From positions 1 to 21,613 of IMG/VR virus record IMGVR_UViG_3300025889_001095: 21,613 nucleotides of DNA; one strand, given 5' to 3'. The notes under the pieces were generated by a model. It was not told the DNA's origin. It ran no database searches and saw only the letters and a program-made list of their open reading frames with translations. Position 1 is the stretch's first letter; every line of letters starts with the position of its first letter. Shown piece by piece: positions 7,009-13,983 of this stretch. Both the position numbers and the translations under genes were made by a program. The DNA is from a virus.

Positions 7009-7669
7009 AGATACTGCACTAATAATTTTAAACTATAAAAGACTTAGTAACATTTATTATCTTGTTGAAAAATTTAAAGGTAAATTACCTATATTTATAA
7101 TTAATAATAATCCTTCTTATAAAGTACATCAGTTTAAAGGTGCAGCCGTTATAAATAAAAAAGAAAATGGATGGTGTATTGAGCGTTGGAAATTTGCAAA
7201 AGATTTAAATTATAAATATGCAATTATACTAGACGATGATATTGACCCAAGTTTTCACTGTATAATGAGACTAATAGTAGAAATAAGAAAGACTCCTGAT
7301 AGGCTTATATCTATATATGGTAGATCAGGAATAAATAAAGTTTCTTGTTATGAAGATTTATCTAGTGAATGGTGTATAGATGCAGAATCAGATATAGCTG
7401 TTGGAGCTTGTTTATCTGTTTCGATTCCTCATTTAAAAACTATATGGAAAGACTATATAGAACCTTGGGGAACAAAAGATAGAGGGGATGATATACAGGT
7501 ATCTCTTTCTATGAGTGACTACTATAAGACAAAACCTAAAATAATTAAAACAGAAGTTTCCTTGTTAGAAGAGGGAGATGTAGGATTAAACAAACATCCT
7601 GAGCATTTTAGTAAGAGATGGCAAGTAATTCAAGATTTTCGTTCCCCTTTCTTGGCTTCTAAAAATTAA
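7001..7669 (+). CDS. Putative GT-A fold glycosyltransferase (GT64-like), 222 aa
   Basis: The start ALIILNYKRLSNIYYLVEKF resembles the first beta-alpha unit of GT-A nucleotide-sugar transferases. Residues 74-82 read AIILDDDID, with the Asp-Asp-Asp metal and sugar-nucleotide motif; ERW before it and RGDDIQVSL near residue 163 fit the exostosin-like GT64 pattern. No membrane segment is seen, so it should act in the cytoplasm. The substrate could be a virion protein, phage DNA or a host glycan; sequence alone does not say. It sits within the packaging/head genes and overlaps terL by 8 bases (ATGCTTAA). It looks even more AT-rich than its neighbours, with many ATA and TTA codons, consistent with a recent insertion. 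Family assignment is moderate. Confidence 0.6.
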   Translation: MLKDTALIILNYKRLSNIYYLVEKFKGKLPIFIINNNPSYKVHQFKGAAVINKKENGWCIERWKFAKDLNYKYAIILDDDIDPSFHCIMRLIVEIRKTPDRLISIYGRSGINKVSCYEDLSSEWCIDAESDIAVGACLSVSIPHLKTIWKDYIEPWGTKDRGDDIQVSLSMSDYYKTKPKIIKTEVSLLEEGDVGLNKHPEHFSKRWQVIQDFRSPFLASKN

Positions 7670-7709
7670 AGATTGGACACAAAGTTTAGTATTTGGTAAA
7701 GTTATTCTA

Positions 7710-8084
7710 ATGGCAGATTTAAAAAGAATTCCTATTAAGTATATAAGGGATTATATTAAAAAAGATTACAAATTACGCGATGAATGTTATATATGCAAAG
7801 AGAAAGAAAACTTAGAACTTCATCATATTTTTTCTATATCTCAACTTTTTGAAGACTGGTGCATAAAAAATAAAGTGTCTAAATTTGATACTGTTGAGGA
7901 AATAAAAGATATAAGAGTAAAATTTTATGATGATGAGTTTGATCGGTTAAGCAATAACAACCTTTATACCCTTTGTAAACAACATCACGAAAGATTACAT
8001 AATATATACGGACAACGTTATAGTAATCATCTGTCAAATAAAATTATAAATTGGTTAGAAATTCAAAGGGAGAAACATGGCTAA
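7710..8084 (+). CDS. HNH endonuclease, 124 aa
   Basis: Contains the HNH fold: CYICK near residue 26 supplies the first zinc-knuckle Cys pair, LELHHI the catalytic His pair, and NLYTLCKQHHERLH the Asn and the later Cys/His ligands. The C-terminus (INWLEIQREKHG) is helical. HNH proteins beside terL and portal stimulate or complete terminase cutting at cos or pac sites in HK97-type phages, so a packaging role is likelier than a free homing endonuclease, though homing cannot be excluded. The 40-base gap before it is AT-rich and lacks a strong ribosome binding site. It overlaps the portal gene by 8 bases (ATGGCTAA). Confidence 0.85.
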   Translation: MADLKRIPIKYIRDYIKKDYKLRDECYICKEKENLELHHIFSISQLFEDWCIKNKVSKFDTVEEIKDIRVKFYDDEFDRLSNNNLYTLCKQHHERLHNIYGQRYSNHLSNKIINWLEIQREKHG

Positions 8085-9348
8085 CGAAGTTCCAGGTTGG
8101 AGAAGATGGATATCAGAAAAGCTTAACCCTGCACAGCCTTCGTTAGCTGCCGCAGAGCCTTATGCGAGTCCAGAAACTATTCTTGATTTTGAACAAGCAT
8201 ATCGTGAAGTTGAAGTAGTTAATCGCTCTATTGAGTTAATTATTAATGCTTTGATTGAAGTCCCGATTATTGTTGAAGGCGGCGGTGCTGTTAAGAAAAT
8301 AGATAAACTTTTAAATCGTTCACCAAATCCTTTTGAAGACAGAGTTAAGTTATTTCGTAGAGCTTTCTTAGACTATTTACTAGATGGTAATGCCTTCTTT
8401 TATTATGATCGTACAAATCTTTACGTATTACCAGCTAATGATATGGAAGTTATTCCAGACGAAAAAACCTTTATTTCGCATTTTAACTTTTTAGTGCGAA
8501 ATGTTCAGTCTTCAAGTGTTTATAGTTATGGTAAACAAACCACAAGACAAGAATCTGCTCTAAAATTTGATACTGATGAAATTATTCATATTAAGTCAGA
8601 TAACGAAGATAGTATTTACCGTGGCGCACCAAAGTTAAAATCTGTTAAAAGATTAATTGAGTTATACTATTACTTAATTAATTTCCAGCGTCAATTCTTT
8701 AAGAATAATGGTATTCCAGGTATTGTCTTACAAACTGCTTCTGTTCTAAGTCCAAAAGTAAAAGAAAGATTATTAGAACAGTGGAGACAGAGTTATTCTA
8801 CTATTTATGGTGGTGCTAGAAATCCTGCTATTTTAGATGGTGGACTACAGCTAAGTCCTTTTGGACAAATTAAATTTTCCGAGTTAGATTTTGAAGCTTC
8901 TGTAGAACGAGTCCAACAAGATATTGCAAAAGCACTTGGTGTACCATATGTTCTGTTAAAATCAGGAAATAATGCTAACATAGCTGCAAATCAAGTATTA
9001 TTTTATAACCATACTATTATGCCAATTTTAGAACAGTTCTGTAGCGCATTTTCTCACTTCTTTAACTCAGATATTATTATTCGTCCAGATAGAGCAGCTG
9101 TTTCAGCTCTTAGAGCGGACGAAAAAACACAAGCTATGTACTATTCTACATTAGTAAATACTGGTATTATTACACCTAATGAAGCTAGAATAGGATTAAG
9201 ATTCCAACATCGTGAAGATTGCGATGAGATTAGAATACCACAAAATATTACAGGAAGTGCTGTAGATCCCTCACAAGGTGGAAGACCTACAGAAGATAAT
9301 ACAGATACACCTCCTGATCCTACACAAGGGGATAATGAGAATGGATAA
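8077..9348 (+). CDS. Portal protein (HK97-type), 423 aa
   Basis: Forms the dodecameric ring at the head vertex through which DNA passes and on which the connector assembles. Features expected of the Phage_portal family are seen: the N-terminal helix region with EVVNRSIELIINAL, the D-Y-L-L-D-G-N-A-F segment near residue 102, VLPANDMEVIPD, the DEIIHIKS strand, and the clip/stem helices with a GVP motif (KALGVPYVLLKSG near residue 290). The C-terminus is acidic, Pro/Thr-rich and probably disordered. The ribosome binding site GGGAG lies 5 bases before the ATG, within the HNH gene. The 8-base overlaps at both ends suggest coupled translation with HNH and the protease. Confidence 0.94.
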   Translation: MANEVPGWRRWISEKLNPAQPSLAAAEPYASPETILDFEQAYREVEVVNRSIELIINALIEVPIIVEGGGAVKKIDKLLNRSPNPFEDRVKLFRRAFLDYLLDGNAFFYYDRTNLYVLPANDMEVIPDEKTFISHFNFLVRNVQSSSVYSYGKQTTRQESALKFDTDEIIHIKSDNEDSIYRGAPKLKSVKRLIELYYYLINFQRQFFKNNGIPGIVLQTASVLSPKVKERLLEQWRQSYSTIYGGARNPAILDGGLQLSPFGQIKFSELDFEASVERVQQDIAKALGVPYVLLKSGNNANIAANQVLFYNHTIMPILEQFCSAFSHFFNSDIIIRPDRAAVSALRADEKTQAMYYSTLVNTGIITPNEARIGLRFQHREDCDEIRIPQNITGSAVDPSQGGRPTEDNTDTPPDPTQGDNENG

Positions 9349-12300
9349 AATGTTTCATGTATACAGTCCACTAACTGTTGAGAAACGTGCTCCTAAGAAG
9401 AAGAAAGGCTTAAGAATTGCTGGCTATGCTAACACCACCGATAAAGATCGAGCAGGTGATATCATTACAGCTAATGCTTGGGCTAAAGGTGTTGATTACT
9501 ATCGTAAGAACCCTGTTCTTCTTTATCAGCACGATCACGGCAAACCTATTGGACGTGTAGAAAAGATTTCTGTAGACCGTAAAGGTATTTTTGTTGAAGC
9601 TTATGTAAGTGATGCAGCAGAAAAACTACACGGTGTGCAAACACTTATTAACGATGGGGCCTTAAAGAGTTTTTCTGTAGGGTTTCGCGTTAAAGATGGT
9701 CGCTATGATAGAGCAACTGATACAACTCAAATTACTGATGTTGAACTTCATGAAATCAGTGTTGTTTCAGTTCCTTGCAACCAAGAAAGTTTATTCAGCG
9801 TTAGAAAAAGTTTTGAATCTAACGATGAATATGAAGCTTTTAAGAAAAGTCTTAAAGAGGCTAGCTTAAAAGACGAAGTGAAAATGATGGAAGGCATTTA
9901 TGTCGGAATAACTGGTAACAAAGCCGGTCATTATCATACCATTGAAATGGATGATAGTGGTAATGGTGTTACTACCTATTCCTCTCATGGCCAGAAGCAT
10001 TATCACAAAATTGTGAATTATACCATTGAAGAAGCAGAAGGGCATGGTCATGAGATTGTGTTCTTAGTTCAACCTTCTAATAATGTTGATTCACCTGATA
10101 AGACAGAGGAAAAACCACGGCCTATGTCTCCTAGCGAGGCGGAAGCTAATGGGGGATCTAAGAATCCTAACTATGCCTCTGTTACTCTATATTCTGAAGA
10201 GGAGAATACTATGACTAAAGAAGTTGAAACAGAAGAAGTCATTGTTGCTGCCGCTGAAGAAGAAGAGAAGGATATTATTAAGGAAGTCAATCTTGCTGAA
10301 GACGTAGAAATTGAGAATCTATCCGAGGAAGATGAAGACGATGAGGATATGACCTTATCATCTGATCCTTATGAACCAATTCCTTTTGTTAATCTTCTTA
10401 GTGCAGAAACCGCACAAATTAAAAATGGTGCTTTTGTAAAACATGAGGGTAAAAGGTATCAGACAGTGAAAATTGCTACTGCCCAAAACCCTATTTTTCA
10501 ATTTTTAGAAGTTGACTTAAACGGAAAATCATTGGATAATACAGTTACAATCCCTGCTGAAAATTTATCAGTAGCGAATTTTTGGGACCTTGGATCACAG
10601 TATGATCTAGATGTCTCTGTTACAGAGTTCAAAAGCTTAAGTGATGGAGAACGTTCCAATATTAAAGAAAAGTTTGACTCACTGGTTACACTTTCTGAAC
10701 AAGAGCTTTATGCAGTGAAAGATAACGAAGCTGTTAAAAACAGTGAACTTTTACAGGAAAAGCTGAATAAAACACTAAACTTAACCACTACCCCATCATC
10801 AGAATGGAATGACACTAACTATCATATTGCTAAAATGATGCTAAATAACATCGAAAAGCTTAAGAGTATTGACTGCAACGATGGCGAAGAGACTTCAAAG
10901 GATCTAGCCTTATTAGTAAACGGTCATAAGACTACTAAGACTATAAAGGAGAATGAAACAATGGCAACCGAAAATGCAGGTGATCCAATTGTACTAGAGA
11001 CTGAAAAGAAAGCAGCTCCTGCAACTGAAACAGTTGTGGAGAAGGCTGTCGAGGAAGTCTCCGTTAAAGTTGGAGAAAACAACACAGAGAAGCTAGTCGA
11101 GAAGGCTGGTGAGACTGTTCTAAAAGAAGCTGACGAAGTTGATCGCCACGGTGAGTCAACCCGCCAGACTCGTGAAGAGCTTTCTGAGCTAAAGGCACAG
11201 ATTGCAAAATATAAGGACGAGATTAAAGCTATTTCTGAAAGCAAGCATGTTTATCAAGCTCAGAAGGCTTCAAGCAAGTATTCTGAGAAGGAAATGGCTA
11301 ATGCTTTCCTACTTGCTAAGGCTCTCAATCGTCGTGACCCATTTGATACCAAGCTTGGTAATCAGATTAAGGCCGTCACTTCAGTTGATCAGTTCTTAAG
11401 CAACTTCTCAACAAATATCTATGAAGAAATGGAGCAGCAGCTCGTTATTGCTCCTATGTTCGATAGAATCCAGGTCGATGCAAAGACATTCCGTGTCCCA
11501 GTCGCCGATGAGGATACAGACGATTACGTAGCACAGTTCGCTTCTGGCACATATGCCACAGGCGTTGGTGATACATCAAACGTCCCAACCTCAAACCAGA
11601 ACGCAATTAAGTCAGTTGACTTTACACCACACAAGTTCATGGTTACAACACATCTTGCCAAGGATGAAGAAGAGGATACAATTCTTCCTCTAATCGACTT
11701 CCTCCGTCGCGCAGCAACACGTCGCCTTTCTCGTTCAATCGACAAGGCAATCCTTCGTGGTACTGGTGCCCTATCAGGCTTCACAGCTAACCCAGGCGCT
11801 ACATCAAACTATGCCTCTGTTGTTAAGGGTATTACCACAATGGTTAACCAGGTTGCTACAGACGGTCTAACAGTTCGTACCGCCGATGGCGACACAAAGG
11901 CTACAGCAGCTAATATTGCTTCAGCCCGCGCCCTAATGGGTAAGTACGGTCTACAGCTTGGTGACCACCTCGTATATCTAACCACAATCGAAGGTTACAA
12001 CGAGCTAGTCACAACCTCCGACTTCCGCACAGTCGATAAGTTCGGACCAAACGCAACATACCTCACAGGTTCTGTTGGCGCAATCTATGGTATCCCAGTT
12101 GTTATTACTGAGTTCCTAGATAACGTTGGTTCTAACTCAGCCGACATTGGTGCTCTAGTCTACAAGCCAGGCTGGATGATCGCAGAACGCCGTGGTATGG
12201 AGATCGAGAGCGAGTACGAGCCTCGCCAGCAGGTCACAGCGATGTACATGAGCACACGCTTTGACTTCAAGGCTCTCTCAACCACAGGCTCAGGTGCAGG

Positions 12301-12355
12301 TGCAAACGTTTCAACCACCTACGGCTACGCTGCTACAATCAGAACACTTGCCTAA
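9341..12355 (+). CDS. Fused prohead protease - middle region - major capsid protein, 1004 aa
   Basis: I take ATG 9341, not the earlier in-frame ATG at 9278, because AAGGGG sits 9 bases upstream and it overlaps the portal stop by 8 bases like its neighbours. Residues 1-160 are an HK97-type S78 protease: His64 in YQHDHGKPIG, Ser112 in KSFSVGF, and ELHEISVVSVPCN. Residues of about 185-245 are His-rich (GHYHTIE, QKHYHKI, GHGHEI). Next come a strongly acidic stretch (from base 10210 to 10350) and a domain of unknown function. From base 10961 a charged coiled coil (delta-domain-like scaffold) leads into an HK97-fold capsid protein (VIAPMFDRIQVDAKTFRVPV to PGWMIAERRG). Two internal Shine-Dalgarno starts lie in frame. 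The protease should cleave the scaffold part during maturation. Confidence 0.9.
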   Translation: MDKMFHVYSPLTVEKRAPKKKKGLRIAGYANTTDKDRAGDIITANAWAKGVDYYRKNPVLLYQHDHGKPIGRVEKISVDRKGIFVEAYVSDAAEKLHGVQTLINDGALKSFSVGFRVKDGRYDRATDTTQITDVELHEISVVSVPCNQESLFSVRKSFESNDEYEAFKKSLKEASLKDEVKMMEGIYVGITGNKAGHYHTIEMDDSGNGVTTYSSHGQKHYHKIVNYTIEEAEGHGHEIVFLVQPSNNVDSPDKTEEKPRPMSPSEAEANGGSKNPNYASVTLYSEEENTMTKEVETEEVIVAAAEEEEKDIIKEVNLAEDVEIENLSEEDEDDEDMTLSSDPYEPIPFVNLLSAETAQIKNGAFVKHEGKRYQTVKIATAQNPIFQFLEVDLNGKSLDNTVTIPAENLSVANFWDLGSQYDLDVSVTEFKSLSDGERSNIKEKFDSLVTLSEQELYAVKDNEAVKNSELLQEKLNKTLNLTTTPSSEWNDTNYHIAKMMLNNIEKLKSIDCNDGEETSKDLALLVNGHKTTKTIKENETMATENAGDPIVLETEKKAAPATETVVEKAVEEVSVKVGENNTEKLVEKAGETVLKEADEVDRHGESTRQTREELSELKAQIAKYKDEIKAISESKHVYQAQKASSKYSEKEMANAFLLAKALNRRDPFDTKLGNQIKAVTSVDQFLSNFSTNIYEEMEQQLVIAPMFDRIQVDAKTFRVPVADEDTDDYVAQFASGTYATGVGDTSNVPTSNQNAIKSVDFTPHKFMVTTHLAKDEEEDTILPLIDFLRRAATRRLSRSIDKAILRGTGALSGFTANPGATSNYASVVKGITTMVNQVATDGLTVRTADGDTKATAANIASARALMGKYGLQLGDHLVYLTTIEGYNELVTTSDFRTVDKFGPNATYLTGSVGAIYGIPVVITEFLDNVGSNSADIGALVYKPGWMIAERRGMEIESEYEPRQQVTAMYMSTRFDFKALSTTGSGAGANVSTTYGYAATIRTLA
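10200..10213 (+). promoter_or_regulatory. Internal ribosome binding site and in-frame start within the protease-capsid frame
   Basis: AGGAG at 10200-10204 lies 6 bases before ATG 10211, in the same frame as the long gene. A product from here would be 714 residues, starting with the acidic region (MTKEVETEEVIVAAA) and lacking the protease, so it would be a scaffold-plus-capsid form. Confidence 0.45.
10946..10963 (+). promoter_or_regulatory. Strong internal ribosome binding site for separate capsid translation
   Basis: AAGGAG at 10946-10951 lies 9 bases before ATG 10961, in frame with the protease upstream and capsid downstream. It is as good as the ribosome binding sites of independent genes in this window (compare 12449 and 15893). 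It sits precisely at the change from the middle region to the capsid delta-like region. Confidence 0.65.
10961..12355 (+). CDS. Major capsid protein (HK97 fold), probable independent product, 464 aa
   Basis: This nested frame begins MATENAGDPIVLETEKKAAP after a strong internal ribosome binding site. Its length (464) and layout fit an HK97-type capsid precursor: about 120 residues of charged helical, delta-domain-like sequence, then the E-loop, P and A domains (FRVPVADEDTDDYVAQF, LRRAATRRLSRSIDKAILRG, YGIPVVITEFLD). Head assembly needs hundreds of capsid copies but few proteases, so a separate start would solve the stoichiometry. Codons from about 11320 on shift to C-ending forms (TTC, AAC, ATC, GGC, CGC) unlike the flanking genes, as expected of a highly expressed product. 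A terminator hairpin follows. Whether the long fusion is also made is unknown. Confidence 0.75.
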   Translation: MATENAGDPIVLETEKKAAPATETVVEKAVEEVSVKVGENNTEKLVEKAGETVLKEADEVDRHGESTRQTREELSELKAQIAKYKDEIKAISESKHVYQAQKASSKYSEKEMANAFLLAKALNRRDPFDTKLGNQIKAVTSVDQFLSNFSTNIYEEMEQQLVIAPMFDRIQVDAKTFRVPVADEDTDDYVAQFASGTYATGVGDTSNVPTSNQNAIKSVDFTPHKFMVTTHLAKDEEEDTILPLIDFLRRAATRRLSRSIDKAILRGTGALSGFTANPGATSNYASVVKGITTMVNQVATDGLTVRTADGDTKATAANIASARALMGKYGLQLGDHLVYLTTIEGYNELVTTSDFRTVDKFGPNATYLTGSVGAIYGIPVVITEFLDNVGSNSADIGALVYKPGWMIAERRGMEIESEYEPRQQVTAMYMSTRFDFKALSTTGSGAGANVSTTYGYAATIRTLA

Positions 12356-12390
12356 TCTTAGGTATAATAGATTCTGATTTACCTTAAGGA

Positions 12391-12423
12391 AGAGGGAGGT
12401 AGGTTAACCTGCCTCCCTTTCTT
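12391..12423 (+). terminator. Rho-independent terminator after the capsid gene
   Basis: A 10-bp stem, GGGAGGTAGG at 12394-12403 with CCTGCCTCCC at 12408-12417 (one G-U pair), closes a TTAA loop and is followed by TTTCTT. The flanking A and T bases can extend the stem. It would end most transcripts after the capsid gene and raise capsid over downstream neck proteins. Confidence 0.8.
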
Positions 12424-12448
12424 ACTATAAGACAAGGAGAAAATTATA

Positions 12449-12670
12449 ATGATTAATGAAATCATGCAAATTGATGATGAAGACGAAGCTCGTAGAATTC
12501 TAATGAAGTTAGGAAATGGTCTTACTCAGGTAGACGCTTATATCGCAGAATGGAAAGCAGCTAAAGCTCCAAAACCAGCTCCTGCTCCTGTTAAGCAAAA
12601 AGTAGTCAGCGCTACTTCCGTAGAAGCTGTGGCTCCTGTTAAGCCAAAAACTACAATCGTTACTAAATAA
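12449..12670 (+). CDS. Small protein with Ala/Pro/Lys-rich tail, 73 aa
   Basis: Strong ribosome binding site (AAGGAG, 9 bases before the ATG). Residues 1-35 form an acidic helical part (MINEIMQIDDEDEARRILMK), and the rest is a low-complexity Ala/Pro/Lys/Val tail (KAAKAPKPAPAPVKQK) ending TIVTK. Its place between the capsid and the head-tail connector suggests a head decoration or connector-accessory protein, but no family is recognised. The next gene begins 14 bases later with its own AAGGGG site. Confidence 0.7.
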   Translation: MINEIMQIDDEDEARRILMKLGNGLTQVDAYIAEWKAAKAPKPAPAPVKQKVVSATSVEAVAPVKPKTTIVTK

Positions 12671-12684
12671 GAAGGGGATAAACA

Positions 12685-13983
12685 ATGTCTAGCAATTATG
12701 GTAAATATCCATATGTAACTTTAGCACAAATAAAAAATTATCTAAACATTACAAGCTCTAACGAAGATGCTAGACTCAGCAATCTTATTTCTTTCGCTTG
12801 TGGTGCTGTAGAAAATTACATTGGACATGAAATTTTAAGTAATTCTTACTCAGAAGTATTTGACGGAGGAAAAGCTTCGGTTTTTGTATCTAGGCTACCC
12901 TTACAAAATGTTCATTCTATTTCTGAGTATGACGGTACTGCATATAGAAAACTAACTAATCCACAATCAGATGGTTCTTCAGTAACAAGAATAGATTCAA
13001 ACCATACTTTAACTCGCAGTGGAGGACCCGTTCTAAAAACTAGATATAAAAAGTTCGGGGACTCCTCTGTGTTTTTTGACGGATCTGATGACTATATTTA
13101 TTTAGCTGATTCTAATGACTGGTATTTTGGAGACTCTGATTTTACTATTGATACACAAATAAGATCTAACTCTTATTCTGCTAATGCAGTATTCATCTCA
13201 CAATCTGCGGATGTTAATAATCTTTGGTCCCTTGGATATGATACTACTAATGGTTTTACTTTTAGAGCAGTATCTGGAGGTACTGAAGTTGTTAATGTTA
13301 CACATGCGGCCTCAACTGGTTATTCTGCTAATACTTTTCATCATGTAGAAATTGTTCGTTCTGGTTCTTCTTGGACACTTTACCGTGATGGAACTTCTAT
13401 AGGCACACAAACTACTTCAAATGTGATGCCTGATATATCTGCTCAACTTGAAATTGCAAGACAAAATGTTACTTCAAATTATCAATATTTCAACGGGTTC
13501 GTAGATGAAACTCGTATCTCTCATGTTGCTAGACATACTACTGCTTTTACTGCTCCTTCTTACCAACATGCGACAGATGATAATACTGTTTTATTAGCAC
13601 ATTTTGATGGAGACAATGATACCTCTGGCTTTGCTGACGATCACGCTTCTGTAGAAGACTTTTTATTCTACCCTGATACAGGCGAAATTACTAAAAATAT
13701 TGGTGATGGTACAGGAGATTTTGGATTAACTCTTGTAGGAGCTGCTACATTTAAGAATTATCCTCGTGGTGTTAGAGTAACTTATAAGTCTGGATATGAT
13801 TCTGGCTCTATTCCTCAAGATTTATTGATGGCTACTATGGATTATGCTAAAATGTTACACAAAGATCGGCAAGAATCCCAAGGCTTTACTTTCCAAGGTG
13901 AGAATGTTCAAGATAGAGCATTGAGTGCTAATTTTCCTCCACACATTCGTCGTATTTTAGACTTATATAGGGTTGTTATGTAA
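12685..13983 (+). CDS. Head-tail connector (gp6-like) with an inserted LamG-like lectin domain, 432 aa
   Basis: Residues 1-90 (YVTLAQIKNYLNI, LSNLISFACGAVENYIG, RLPLQNVHSISEYDG) match HK97 gp6-type connectors, which bind under the portal. The C-terminal 110 residues (from VEDFLFYPDTGEI through RGVRVTYKSGYDSGSIPQDL to RRILDLYRVVM) are the rest of the same fold. Between them, about residues 105-322, lies a LamG/concanavalin-like jelly roll: FFDGSDDYIYL, DFTIDTQIRS, FHHVEIVRSGSSWTLYRDG, YFNGFVDETRIS and a closing LLAHFDGD. A normal gp6 is about 100-200 residues, so the insertion doubles it. LamG domains are common in phage fibres and bind glycans; finding one inside a connector is unusual. The ATG has AAGGGG upstream. 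Confidence 0.85.
   Translation: MSSNYGKYPYVTLAQIKNYLNITSSNEDARLSNLISFACGAVENYIGHEILSNSYSEVFDGGKASVFVSRLPLQNVHSISEYDGTAYRKLTNPQSDGSSVTRIDSNHTLTRSGGPVLKTRYKKFGDSSVFFDGSDDYIYLADSNDWYFGDSDFTIDTQIRSNSYSANAVFISQSADVNNLWSLGYDTTNGFTFRAVSGGTEVVNVTHAASTGYSANTFHHVEIVRSGSSWTLYRDGTSIGTQTTSNVMPDISAQLEIARQNVTSNYQYFNGFVDETRISHVARHTTAFTAPSYQHATDDNTVLLAHFDGDNDTSGFADDHASVEDFLFYPDTGEITKNIGDGTGDFGLTLVGAATFKNYPRGVRVTYKSGYDSGSIPQDLLMATMDYAKMLHKDRQESQGFTFQGENVQDRALSANFPPHIRRILDLYRVVM

Noticed and set aside
9278-9340. Earlier in-frame ATG for the protease-capsid gene
   Set aside because: It lies within the portal gene, lacks a ribosome binding site, and its added residues do not look like a protease N-terminus; 9341 has AAGGGG at proper spacing.
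12363-12368. Perfect TATAAT after the capsid stop
   Set aside because: No acceptable -35 box lies 16-18 bases upstream and there is no extended -10 TG. It also sits immediately before a terminator.
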